This document shows, piece by piece, positions 45,276-54,265 of a stretch of DNA of 64,000 nt. The stretch lies in contig JAJECX010000036.1 in NCBI GenBank assembly GCA_022821805.1, positions 33,508-97,507 of the forward strand, read 5' to 3'. The DNA comes from Anaerolineae bacterium (GTDB lineage Bacteria > Chloroflexota > Anaerolineae > Aggregatilineales > Phototrophicaceae). The translations under genes were made by a program, and so were the position numbers. Positions within the stretch are counted from its first letter, which is position 1. Each line of letters opens with the position of its first letter. Under the pieces are notes generated by a model, which worked only from the letters and a program-made list of their open reading frames with translations, was not told where the DNA came from and made no database searches.

Positions 45276-47807
45276 CTAGCGCTCAGTTAGGCCCAGGATG
45301 AGCGCGCGGTCGGCCGTGGGATCGGCCATGGCGAGCGCCCGGCCGTCCGGGCTGAAGGCAATGGCGGAGGGCGCGACGTCGAATGCCACAGTTGGAGAAT
45401 AGTGGTTGAGCGTGTTGGCAATGCGCAGCCGATAATTGCCATTCCGCGCGACCGTCGCAAGGGCGAGCAGCGCTTCCGCATCCGGGATCACCTGCCGGCG
45501 GAAGGCAAAATGCGGCAGCGCTTCACCCGCTCGGTGAAAAATCCGGCTGCCCTCGCCACTTTCAGCATGTATCTGGTAGAGGCTGTCGCCGCTGTTGTAA
45601 ACGAAATCACCGAGAGCCTTGTCGGGGGACGCAACCACGCGCGCCCCGCCTCGCGCGGGAACCAGCGCTTTCGAATAAAGAAACTCGCTGTTGCTAGCAT
45701 CGTAAATCCAGAGCGCCGCTTTTTCGTCCGCGACGGATTCACCAGTGACCGCCAGAAATCGATCATCTGCGCTGAAGGCGACCGCGGTCAAAGGGTAGGG
45801 GAAGCGATAATGCAGCAGCGTCTTGCTGCTGGCGATCGACGGTTCCGCCAATCCCCAAAGCTTGAGCGACCCGGCGCGCCGCGCCAGCTTGAGGCTCTCG
45901 TCGCCGCTGATGGCGGCCAGCTTGTCTCCCGCGCGCGACCAAGCGATACCGCGAACGGGACCGGCTACCTCACCCAGCGCGATCGCCTCGGTGTCGGGCT
46001 CTTGGCTCTGCAGGTCGATGGTTGTCACTGAGCCGTCGGCGCCGCCGAGCGCCAGCGCGCTTCCGGCGGACCTGTAGGCAATGGCGGTCGCTAGGCGCCA
46101 CTCGTTTGCTGGATCAAGGCTCGGTTTTGGCTTAAGGTCGGGGTAGCTGTAGCGTTGGAGTAATCCCCCATCAGTGAGGATCGCTAGTTCGATACCTTCG
46201 GGCGACCACGCGATCGCGCGCGGCGCTTCAATGGCAAGAAGACCGATTGTGTCGAGGGCGACTGCATTGGCGCTGTGGATAATGCGATTCGACCTGGGTT
46301 GCTCCGCTAAAGAAAGCGTTCCGACTAAGGGATTCTTGCTTGCGCTGGCTGCCGCGTCATCACCTGTGGTCGGCTCCAGATAGTAGTAATTGAAGTTTAG
46401 GTCGCTTTCGACCGTCCAGCCGACGACGCCGGCTGATTCCACTTGCCACCAGACATGTGTGTCCTTGCAGGCTGGTCCGTCCAGGACGGCATCCAGAATC
46501 GCGCGCGGCGGGATCTCGCCGATTTGCTCGGCAGCGATATCAGGCGCGGCGCGCAGCCGGTTGGCGATGGAATGGGAGGCGATTCGCGCATTGCGCTCGC
46601 CAAGATCGATGCGGGGCGGCAGCAATCCCGGATAATCGGGCGCGCAGAAGTGAATGACGCCGGCAGCGACTTTTGCCGGATCGAGAACAGGCAGCTCATC
46701 GCAGTTGCCGGAAAGCGCCAGCACGGCGCGATTCACCCAGCCAGCGCGATAATACAGCCAGTCATCGTTGATATTGCGGCCCAGCGCGGGGAAGCTCCAA
46801 TCGGCGTATAGTCGGGCAACTTGCTTTCCGCCGGGCGCTTGGCGGACGTTGGCGTAATCCGCGCGCGGGCGCAGATAGCAGCCAGTGGCGCCGCCGGGCA
46901 CCGGATTCACCAGCGGGATATTATAGCAAGCGCCGGACAGCCTCAGTTCGCCGCTCTGGACCCAACCGTTCGCCAGTTGATACCAGTCCAGCGCCGCCGT
47001 CCGCCCGATGATTGACCGGTCTGGCGCATCGCTCAATTTGCCGACCGTCTCGGCGTCTTCGCTGCGGTCCAGGTAAATCGGCGCATCGCCACTGGCGCGG
47101 CAGACATCGTCGGCGCCGCGCTGGCGCCGAGAGCTCCCGCTGCCATCAGTTGGGCAGCCGAGCGCGAAATCTTGCCGCATCAAACCCGCGTCCGCCGGGC
47201 AGATATCGACATGGTCGGGTATGCCATCGCCATCCTCGTCGCGCATGAGGGCGCAGCCATTCGCCGCGCCCGCGCCCGCCTGCTCCGGGCAGCGATCGCG
47301 CGCGTCGGGGCTGCCATCGCCATCGCGATCGCCGTCGCGGCGATTTGGGCAGCCCGCTCGCTCCGCAGCCGGGATGCCGGCGATCTGCGGGCAGGCATCG
47401 ACGCTGTCGCTGATGCCATCGCCGTCGCTGTCCATGCGGGCGCGGACCACGGGGATCACGCCAGCGCCCAAATTGGGGTAGCGCTGATCGCAGGGCTGGA
47501 CTATGCTGCCATCGGCTGAGACATGCGCGGCGAAGGGCTGGGCATCAAGCATGAACTCAACTCGAAACGCCTCAATCGGAGTCGGCAGCGCTATACCATC
47601 GATCAGCCGGCAGCCGAGCGCCGTCGTGTTTACAGCCGATGGCGCAGCAACAGATGGTTTGCTGCCGTCCAACTGCGGAAAAGCGGCAAGCGCGCTGCGC
47701 CGGGCGCCTTCAACGATGTCGGGCGGCTGGCTTTGCGCCTGCCCAAAGGAGAGCAGGCAGAGCAGGCAAAGTATGGCGTATCGCAAGGCGAGACCTTGAC
47801 CGATCAT
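45276..47807 (-). CDS. Secreted protein with TSP3 repeats, SH3-like repeats and a WD40-like propeller
   Basis: An 843-residue protein. A signal peptide (about 1-25) precedes thrombospondin type 3 repeats (DSDGDGISDSVDACP, DGDRDGDGSPDARDRCP, DEDGDGIPDHVDICP) around residues 105-205, which bind calcium. Three SH3b-like units follow (about 235-480). The second half is a WD40-like propeller with repeats such as AIAWSPEG, AVAFSADD and AIAFSPDG. It is presumably exported. No similar fusion is known to me. Confidence 0.82.
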   Translation of the reverse strand: MIGQGLALRYAILCLLCLLSFGQAQSQPPDIVEGARRSALAAFPQLDGSKPSVAAPSAVNTTALGCRLIDGIALPTPIEAFRVEFMLDAQPFAAHVSADGSIVQPCDQRYPNLGAGVIPVVRARMDSDGDGISDSVDACPQIAGIPAAERAGCPNRRDGDRDGDGSPDARDRCPEQAGAGAANGCALMRDEDGDGIPDHVDICPADAGLMRQDFALGCPTDGSGSSRRQRGADDVCRASGDAPIYLDRSEDAETVGKLSDAPDRSIIGRTAALDWYQLANGWVQSGELRLSGACYNIPLVNPVPGGATGCYLRPRADYANVRQAPGGKQVARLYADWSFPALGRNINDDWLYYRAGWVNRAVLALSGNCDELPVLDPAKVAAGVIHFCAPDYPGLLPPRIDLGERNARIASHSIANRLRAAPDIAAEQIGEIPPRAILDAVLDGPACKDTHVWWQVESAGVVGWTVESDLNFNYYYLEPTTGDDAAASASKNPLVGTLSLAEQPRSNRIIHSANAVALDTIGLLAIEAPRAIAWSPEGIELAILTDGGLLQRYSYPDLKPKPSLDPANEWRLATAIAYRSAGSALALGGADGSVTTIDLQSQEPDTEAIALGEVAGPVRGIAWSRAGDKLAAISGDESLKLARRAGSLKLWGLAEPSIASSKTLLHYRFPYPLTAVAFSADDRFLAVTGESVADEKAALWIYDASNSEFLYSKALVPARGGARVVASPDKALGDFVYNSGDSLYQIHAESGEGSRIFHRAGEALPHFAFRRQVIPDAEALLALATVARNGNYRLRIANTLNHYSPTVAFDVAPSAIAFSPDGRALAMADPTADRALILGLTER

Positions 47808-47972
47808 TCTTGGACAGCCTTCATTTTAGCAGACGCGATCACGCCCCGGATTGACCACATCGGCGGACAAGCGTCGGCTAAAGCTACCCTGTATAATGTT
47901 CAACGGTAATGGTACATTATCAGTTTATGCCGTTACGCTTCGGCAAGCGGCGCTTGACTAGCTGGACAGGCT

Positions 47973-49097
47973 ATGCCGCGACTCTCGGAACTGTATCAAC
48001 TGAAGAATTATATTGATACTTTCGCCCTCGGTCACTACGCGCGCGTGCTGGACGCGGTTGACTTGCGTAATGGCGGCAGCGTCGCCTTCAAAGTGATGCG
48101 GCCCGAACACCTGGACGAAAACGGCGATATGCAATGGGAGTATCGCGCCTTCGGCAACGAAGCCGATATTCTGGCTCGACTCTGGCACAGCCCTAATATC
48201 GTCAAGCTCTATGACTGCGGCTTCATCTCCGACCGCGAGGAAGCGCCGCGCGCCGGCGACATCACCTCTTTCCAGGGCGATGTCCGCGGATTCATCGACA
48301 ATTTGGGGCGTTTCGCCGCCGCCGGCTGGCGACCCTACCTGGCGCTGGAGAACCTGCCGCGCTATCACAGCCTCTTCTATCTGATGAAGCCAAATAAGCC
48401 TGATAAACGCTGGCGCTTGCCCAGCGAAGAGGGCATCGCCCTGGCGCTGCAATTCAGCGAATTGCTGGTGCTGGCTCATTCCAACAGGATCGTCTATCTC
48501 GACCACAAACTGGAGCACGTCTATTGGGACGGCATCCACCTCAAAGTCATTGACTTCAATAGCTCGCGCATCCTCGAAGACGACCGTATGCAGTCGCCGC
48601 AGCAGTACATGAAAGATGTGCACAATATGTGCGTCGGCGTGCTGTACACCATCTTCACCGGCATGTCGCCGCAAAAGGGTTCGCTGCGCCCCCAGCCCAG
48701 CAGCCGCGACGCGGTCGAAGCGCGCTACACCGATATCGATTCGCTCGACTTCAGCATGGAGCCCAGCCTCAGCGAGGGCATCACCGAATTGCTCAATCGC
48801 GGGGCGGGCGAGCAGGTCGAATCGGCGCGCGAATTCGTCAATGGCTTGCAGCGCGCCGCCGCCGAACTGGGCTGGCAATTCCCCGATTATTACACCAGCT
48901 CCGCCAGCAGCGACGCCCGCGTGCAAATGCGCAAGGGTTTGGGGAAGCTGCGCGAGGGCCATGAGAACATCCGCGACGCCCGCGACTTATTCCGCGAAGC
49001 GCTGATCCAGGATGGCATCAGCCGCGAAATGGAAGAAGAGCTGCGGCGGCTGGTCGTCGTGCTCAACGAGATGCTGAATCATCGGGTTGTGCCGTAG
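47973..49097 (+). CDS. Atypical Ser/Thr kinase-like protein
   Basis: A 374-residue protein with a kinase fold. It keeps the VAFK lysine (Lys40), an Asp (177) and Lys (179) in YLDHKLEH, and Asp194 of the DFG position. HRD is changed to YLD, the Asn after the catalytic loop is His182, and DFG reads DFN. The glycine loop is weak. It may be an active atypical kinase or a pseudokinase. The C-terminus is helical. No FHA gene is next to it. Confidence 0.78.
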   Translation: MPRLSELYQLKNYIDTFALGHYARVLDAVDLRNGGSVAFKVMRPEHLDENGDMQWEYRAFGNEADILARLWHSPNIVKLYDCGFISDREEAPRAGDITSFQGDVRGFIDNLGRFAAAGWRPYLALENLPRYHSLFYLMKPNKPDKRWRLPSEEGIALALQFSELLVLAHSNRIVYLDHKLEHVYWDGIHLKVIDFNSSRILEDDRMQSPQQYMKDVHNMCVGVLYTIFTGMSPQKGSLRPQPSSRDAVEARYTDIDSLDFSMEPSLSEGITELLNRGAGEQVESAREFVNGLQRAAAELGWQFPDYYTSSASSDARVQMRKGLGKLREGHENIRDARDLFREALIQDGISREMEEELRRLVVVLNEMLNHRVVP

Positions 49098-49152
49098 GTT
49101 TATTGCCACAGAGGACGTAGTGGGTTAGTGCGAACTATGGGAGGCGGGGACA

Positions 49153-49452
49153 TTATGCGCCGGCAGTCGCCAGCAGGCTGATGATCAGTACAATCAGGGT
49201 TGCGATGCTGATGAGCAACGGCACAGCGGTCTTGATGATATCCGCCGCGCCGGTAATACGATGTTGCTTCTCGTTAAGCGCACGCAACTCAGTAAAGATC
49301 TGGTCAAACTTTGGGTTCAATTCCGCCTTTAATTCGCGCGTCTGCTCCTGGACAACCTCGCGCACGTATTCTTTTGTCGCCAGCGAATCCAGCTTGCCGC
49401 GCAACTCGCCGATTTCTCTTTCGTGTCTCGTGATCTGATTTGGATCTGTCAC
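49153..49452 (-). CDS. Small coiled-coil membrane protein
   Basis: A 99-residue protein with a coiled coil (about 5-65, heptads around ELRGKLDSLATKEYVREVVQE) and a C-terminal membrane helix (about 75-97). It has no known enzymatic domain. The gene is divergent from the restriction-modification gene. Confidence 0.65.
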   Translation of the reverse strand: MTDPNQITRHEREIGELRGKLDSLATKEYVREVVQEQTRELKAELNPKFDQIFTELRALNEKQHRITGAADIIKTAVPLLISIATLIVLIISLLATAGA

Positions 49453-49516
49453 TGCTTGTCACTCCCATCGTTCACCAATACTGTACCAGAATGTTAATTC
49501 ACTTACAAACATCTGC

Positions 49517-52372
49517 ATGACCCCGCAAGAGTTCGTCAACAAATGGACAAATCCGCCGCTTCGCGAGCGACAGATCGCACAAGCGCATTTTCTTGACGTC
49601 TGCCGCTTGGTAGGCGTTGAAATGCCGGGCGGCGTTGGCAAAACCCAAAGGGGCGAAACCTTCGTTTTTGAGCAGTCGCTCTCTCAGGCCGGCGGCAGCG
49701 GTTTCGCTGATGTCTTTTACGAAAATCATTTCGGCGTCGAATATAAGTCGCCCGACAAATACAAAGACCTCAATGCTGCTTACGAGCAGTTGCAACGATA
49801 TCGCGAAAACTTGAAAAATCCGCCGCTACTGGTGGTCACCGACATCAATCATTGGGAGATACATACCAACTTCGCCAATACTGAAAAGCGGGTCTACCGC
49901 TTCAGCCATAACGATATCGCCTCCAATCCCGATGCATTGGATTGGCTGCGCCACATGTTCCATACGCCGGAACGCCTGCACCCGGGTCGCAACACGGAGC
50001 AAGTGACAAGAGAGGCGGCCGATGCTTTTCAGTTGATCGCCGACAACATGAGGGAGTGGAATGCCGAGCCGACGCGCATTGCTTATTTCCTGACCAAATT
50101 GGTATTCTGCCTCTTCGCCGAAGATGTCGGTTTGCTTCCCACTATGTCTGGCGAGCCCAAGGGCATCTTCAGCTACATTATTGAGCACTCGCGCGGCAAG
50201 CCCAGCGTCTTTCGGCAATACGTCCAGAATCTCTTTGTCGCCATGAACGAAGGCGGAAACATGTTCATGCGCGACATTCCCTACTTCAACGGCACGCTCT
50301 TCAACGTCGTCGCCGTCGAAACGCTGCAGGTAAACGCGATAGAAGAACTGGCGAAAGCGGCCAAGCTCAATTGGGAATCCATCGAACCGTCCATCTTCGG
50401 CACCCTTTTTGAGCGCAGCCTTGACCCGAACAAGCGGAGTCAGCGTGGCGCGCACTACACCTCGCGCGACGATATTCTGCTCATCGTCGAACCGGTCCTG
50501 ATGCAGCCCCTGCGCTATGAATGGGATACGGCGCAACTGGAAGCCACGCCCATCCGCGAACGTTACGAAAACGCGGGGACGGGCCGCGCCAAGACCCATG
50601 CCCGCAAACAACTGCTGGAACTGCGCGATGGCATCTTGAAGCGCATTCGCGAAACCACCGTGCTCGACCCCGCCTGCGGCAGCGGCAACTTCCTCTACGT
50701 CTCCCTGCAACTGTTGATGGACCTGGAGAAAGAAGTTATCCATCATCCGCTATGGGCCGGCCTGCAAATGGCGACGCGGGAAGTGCATCCGCGCCAGATG
50801 TATGGCATCGAAATCGACCCCATCGCCCACGCTCTCGCCAGCATCGTCGTCTGGATTGGATATATTCAGTGGCGAATCAACAACGGCTACGGTCAAGAAT
50901 TTGCCGAGCCGATTCTGGAAGAGCTTGAAGATAATATCGTCTGCAAGGATGCGATACTGGCTATTGATGAAGACGGAAGGGCGTCTGAATCCGGATGGCC
51001 CACAGTCGACGTCATCGTCGGCAATCCACCATTTCTGGGCGGGAAGAGACAGAGACGCGAACTGGGGGACAAATATACTGAGCAATTGCGGGCGCGTTTT
51101 CCCCAGATACATGGCGAGGCGGATCTGTCAACTTACTGGTTTGATATGGCCACCAAACAAATTCTGAATGGACATGCGAAACGTGCCGGGCTCTTGAGTA
51201 CAAACAGTATCAGGGGCGTTCGAAGTCGTCCGGTTCTAAATCGAATCAAAGAGACTGGCGACATTTTTATGGCGTGGTCAGACCGCGAGTGGATACTGGA
51301 AGGCGCAGCCGTCCGCGTCTCGATGATCGGATTTGACGACGGAAGCGAGTCTGCAAAATCTTTGGATGGCCAAGCAGTCAATGAGATTCATCCAGACCTC
51401 ACAGGAACAGACTATATTTCGGCCGCGCTTCGCTTGAAAGACAACAGAAATATCTCGTTTATGGGTTTGTCGCCAACGGGTAACTTTTCCATTGGCGATG
51501 ACCTCGCGCAAGAGATGTTGGCAATTGACCAGGATAACGCGAAAGTGCTGAATCGGTTCATTAGCGGAACAGACATTACGACACGAGATCGCGCAAAGTG
51601 GATAATTGACTTTACAGATTTCGATTTGCGCCAAGCTAGGCAGTACGAAATGCCGATGCGCCACCTGCTGGACCACGTAAAACCTTACCGGGACATTCAC
51701 CGCAACAAGAAACTACAAGAATACTGGTGGCAATTCGAGGCAACCCGTTCTGGCATGCTCAGGGCGCTCGGCTCGGTAACTCGTCAGTTGATGACCTCTC
51801 TTACGGCGAAGCACCGATTCTTCGTCTGGTATTCGAGCGAGGCTCGCGCCGCAAATACTGTAGTCGCAATCGCCAGGGACGACGACTATATGTTCGGAAT
51901 GCTGCATTCAAGGATTCACCTGGCTTGGGCGTTTCGCAAGGCCGCATGGCTCGGCAAAGGCAACGACTCGCGCTACACAAATACTACCACTTTCGAAACC
52001 TTCCCCTTCCCCTGGCCGCCCGGGGACGAAGACACATCCCACCCTGCCCACATCCGAATCAGCCGCGCCGCCGCCCAACTGCATGAGGAGCGCCATGCTT
52101 GGCTCAATCCCGCAGATCTAAGCGCGAAAGAACTGAAAGACCGCACCCTGACCAACCTCTACAACGCCCTAAACGTCTTCCGCGGGCTGGACAGCATGAA
52201 AACCAAACCAGCCGCCGCCAACTTCGCCCCCCGCCTCGACCAACTCCACCGCGAACTCGACCAAGCCGCCTGCGACGCCTACGGCTGGGAGTATGATGTG
52301 CTGGATGATGAAGAAGAGATTCTGCGGCGGCTGTTGGCGCTGAATTTGGAGCGGGCGGCTCAGCCCGACTGA
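49517..52372 (+). CDS. Single-chain MmeI-like (type IIL/IIG) restriction-modification enzyme
   Basis: A 951-residue fusion. The N-terminal nuclease has the D-x(9)-E-x-K motif (Asp65, Glu75, Lys77). The methyltransferase in the middle has motif I DPACGSGNFLY (about 385) and motif IV NPPF (about 502), as in N6-adenine methyltransferases. The C-terminal target recognition region is about 620-830. MmeI-type enzymes cut one side of an asymmetric site and modify one strand. No separate specificity or restriction subunit is present. Confidence 0.93.
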   Translation: MTPQEFVNKWTNPPLRERQIAQAHFLDVCRLVGVEMPGGVGKTQRGETFVFEQSLSQAGGSGFADVFYENHFGVEYKSPDKYKDLNAAYEQLQRYRENLKNPPLLVVTDINHWEIHTNFANTEKRVYRFSHNDIASNPDALDWLRHMFHTPERLHPGRNTEQVTREAADAFQLIADNMREWNAEPTRIAYFLTKLVFCLFAEDVGLLPTMSGEPKGIFSYIIEHSRGKPSVFRQYVQNLFVAMNEGGNMFMRDIPYFNGTLFNVVAVETLQVNAIEELAKAAKLNWESIEPSIFGTLFERSLDPNKRSQRGAHYTSRDDILLIVEPVLMQPLRYEWDTAQLEATPIRERYENAGTGRAKTHARKQLLELRDGILKRIRETTVLDPACGSGNFLYVSLQLLMDLEKEVIHHPLWAGLQMATREVHPRQMYGIEIDPIAHALASIVVWIGYIQWRINNGYGQEFAEPILEELEDNIVCKDAILAIDEDGRASESGWPTVDVIVGNPPFLGGKRQRRELGDKYTEQLRARFPQIHGEADLSTYWFDMATKQILNGHAKRAGLLSTNSIRGVRSRPVLNRIKETGDIFMAWSDREWILEGAAVRVSMIGFDDGSESAKSLDGQAVNEIHPDLTGTDYISAALRLKDNRNISFMGLSPTGNFSIGDDLAQEMLAIDQDNAKVLNRFISGTDITTRDRAKWIIDFTDFDLRQARQYEMPMRHLLDHVKPYRDIHRNKKLQEYWWQFEATRSGMLRALGSVTRQLMTSLTAKHRFFVWYSSEARAANTVVAIARDDDYMFGMLHSRIHLAWAFRKAAWLGKGNDSRYTNTTTFETFPFPWPPGDEDTSHPAHIRISRAAAQLHEERHAWLNPADLSAKELKDRTLTNLYNALNVFRGLDSMKTKPAAANFAPRLDQLHRELDQAACDAYGWEYDVLDDEEEILRRLLALNLERAAQPD

Positions 52373-52713
52373 TCGTCAGGAAGTGGCGTCTCCAAGGTGA
52401 GGTCCAGGTGATCGGCGATGCTGAGAACAATAGCGTGGATTTCGCGTATCATGGCGCGGTTCTCGAGTATCATGGCGCGGTTCTCTAGCACGACATCCTC
52501 TACCAATTTCAGCCGGTCTTCGACTCGCTCAAGCCGCGTCCGATTCTCAAGGGCAATGTTTCGCGTTTCTACCAGCGTCCGGTATATTCTGTCGTCGTGG
52601 TCCAACAGTGCGCTCTGCGTGGTCCGCAGCGTTTCAATGTCTTGTTCCGCCCGTTTGATGCGAACTTCGGTTAAGTTTTCCAAAATTCTCACCTCTACGC
52701 TCAATTTGTCCAA
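52360..52713 (-). CDS. Coiled-coil protein
   Basis: A 117-residue protein with long heptads (ERVEDRLKLVEDVVLENRAM). It has a duplicated LENRAMI unit encoded by the 21-bp tandem repeat at 52447-52488. Its end overlaps the RM gene by 13 bases on the other strand. Function unknown. Confidence 0.6.
   Translation of the reverse strand: MDKLSVEVRILENLTEVRIKRAEQDIETLRTTQSALLDHDDRIYRTLVETRNIALENRTRLERVEDRLKLVEDVVLENRAMILENRAMIREIHAIVLSIADHLDLTLETPLPDDQSG
52447..52488. repeat. 21-bp tandem repeat in the coiled-coil gene
   Basis: Two copies of TATCATGGCGCGGTTCTC(G/T)AG lie head to tail with one mismatch. Confidence 0.85.
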
Positions 52714-52737
52714 ATATATTGTCAGTTGCGTGCTTTG

Positions 52738-53388
52738 TCAAGAGAATCGGCTTTGGGCTGGCGGCTGCCTCCGCTTCTTCGCCAGCAGCCGCGCCTCCTG
52801 TTCAATAAACTCCACCGTTCCGGCGATGCTCGGATTCGGCGGCGTATCCGGCGGCATTGTGTGCATACGCGCGCGAATCAGGGCCGGCGCGCCCCGCAAA
52901 TCGACTAAGGCCTCGCCCACATGCCCGGCGCCGACGGCGCCCAGGAAGATGGCGTTTTCTTCAATGGTAGTGCGCTCCGCCGGCGAAAGCGCGATTTGCA
53001 GTCCTGCCGCGTCATCGCGCGCGCGCAGCCTGAAGCTGATGCCCTCGTCGCGTACCGACGGCGGACGATACAGCCAACCGCGTCCATCATCGACCAGCGC
53101 CATCGTCAGCTGTTCCGCCAGCTTCTCCCGATTCCTGTGATCGAGCGTCCCGGCGACATTGGCGGCGTGATAGCCCATGGCATCAAGAGCCATAAGGGTC
53201 GAGCGTCCACCGGTCTCGCGGCAGTGCCACACATCATCGGCGCAAGATCCGCCCAGGTCAAACAGCAGAGCCGGCTGCTGCGAGTCCGCTCGCAATTGCT
53301 GTATGAAAGTGAAGAGGCGGGGCAGCAGCGCCAGATCGCCGGCCAGCTTTCCCGTGTAGAGCAAGGTCAAACTCAGCGGTTTTTCCAT
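52738..53388 (-). CDS. Short protein resembling the N-terminus of 5'-nucleotidase phosphoesterases
   Basis: A 216-residue protein. The N-terminus SLTLLYTGKLAGDLALLPRL resembles the metallophosphoesterase start (LLYTGDLHG), but the usual Asp and His metal residues are missing. The mid region has MALDAMGYHAANVAGTLDHR as in such enzymes. It overlaps the enoyl-CoA hydratase gene by 16 bases. It may be a non-catalytic relative. Confidence 0.55.
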   Translation of the reverse strand: MEKPLSLTLLYTGKLAGDLALLPRLFTFIQQLRADSQQPALLFDLGGSCADDVWHCRETGGRSTLMALDAMGYHAANVAGTLDHRNREKLAEQLTMALVDDGRGWLYRPPSVRDEGISFRLRARDDAAGLQIALSPAERTTIEENAIFLGAVGAGHVGEALVDLRGAPALIRARMHTMPPDTPPNPSIAGTVEFIEQEARLLAKKRRQPPAQSRFS

Positions 53389-54149
53389 TCCGCCCGCCGC
53401 TTTTCGATGAAGGCGCGCATGCCTTCGACTTTGTCCTCCGAGCCGAAAGCGACCAGGAAGTTGCGCCGTTCGTAAGCCAGCCCCTCTTCCAGTGTCATCT
53501 CGTACGCCTTATTCACCGCTTCTTTGGTTAGGCGAATGGCGACTTGCGACCGCTGCGCCACTTTTTGAGCGATGCCAACGGCGACATTCATGTATTCGTC
53601 CAGCGGCGCCACGCGGTTGATCAGCCCATGATGCAGCGCGTCCTGGGCGCCCAGTTTGCGGTCGGTCAGCATGATTTCCATCGCCAGCGCCTTGCCCAGC
53701 GCGCGCGTCAGGCGCTGTGTGCCGCCGGCGCCAGGGATGATGCCCAAGTTGATCTCTGGCTGCCCGAAGACGGCGCTCTCGGAAGCGACGATCATGTCGC
53801 AGGCCATCGCGATCTCGCAGCCGCCGCCCAGCGTATATCCCGAAACAGCTGCGATGACCGGCTTGCTCAACTTCTTGAAATCAAAGCGATCCACCAGCGA
53901 TACCGTCATCAGCATATCAATCTGCGTCTTCCCATCCATCTCCTTAATGTCGGCGCCGGCGGCGAAAGCTTTGTCGTTTCCCGTCAGGATCATCGCGCCG
54001 ATCGTCGCGTCGCCGTTGAAGGCGAGCATGGCTTCGTTCACCTCGTCCATCAGCGCTGAATTCAAGGCATTCAGCGCCTCGGGCCGATTCAGCCGCACCC
54101 GTCCAACGCCATCGGCCGGTCGGTCAACGATGATATGTTCGTAGCTCAT
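53373..54149 (-). CDS. Enoyl-CoA hydratase/isomerase
   Basis: A 258-residue crotonase-fold enzyme. The oxyanion segment is FAAGADIKEM and the two catalytic Glu sites lie in GGGCEIAMACD and GQPEINLGIIPGAGGTQ. It hydrates enoyl-CoA in fatty acid or amino acid degradation. The start at ATG 54149 has AGGAG seven bases upstream. The fatty acid context is shared with the thiolase at 21602 but is not local. Confidence 0.94.
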   Translation of the reverse strand: MSYEHIIVDRPADGVGRVRLNRPEALNALNSALMDEVNEAMLAFNGDATIGAMILTGNDKAFAAGADIKEMDGKTQIDMLMTVSLVDRFDFKKLSKPVIAAVSGYTLGGGCEIAMACDMIVASESAVFGQPEINLGIIPGAGGTQRLTRALGKALAMEIMLTDRKLGAQDALHHGLINRVAPLDEYMNVAVGIAQKVAQRSQVAIRLTKEAVNKAYEMTLEEGLAYERRNFLVAFGSEDKVEGMRAFIEKRRAEWKNR

Positions 54150-54265
54150 AAGTATACTCCTTTCGCGCGATCCGGTTTGCAAATGGCGCTATCCTAGCAC
54201 AAAGCGGGGAAACAGGTGACACCGTCAACAATTCCAAGATCTGTAGGCGCGTCTCCGTCAACATA

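Noticed and set aside
47958..48962. Long minus-strand frame (334 codons) opposite the kinase-like gene
   Set aside because: It mirrors the real gene and lacks recognisable motifs.
49826..50746. Minus-strand frame (306 codons) opposite the MmeI-like gene
   Set aside because: The forward gene carries nuclease and methyltransferase motifs here, so the reverse frame is a shadow.
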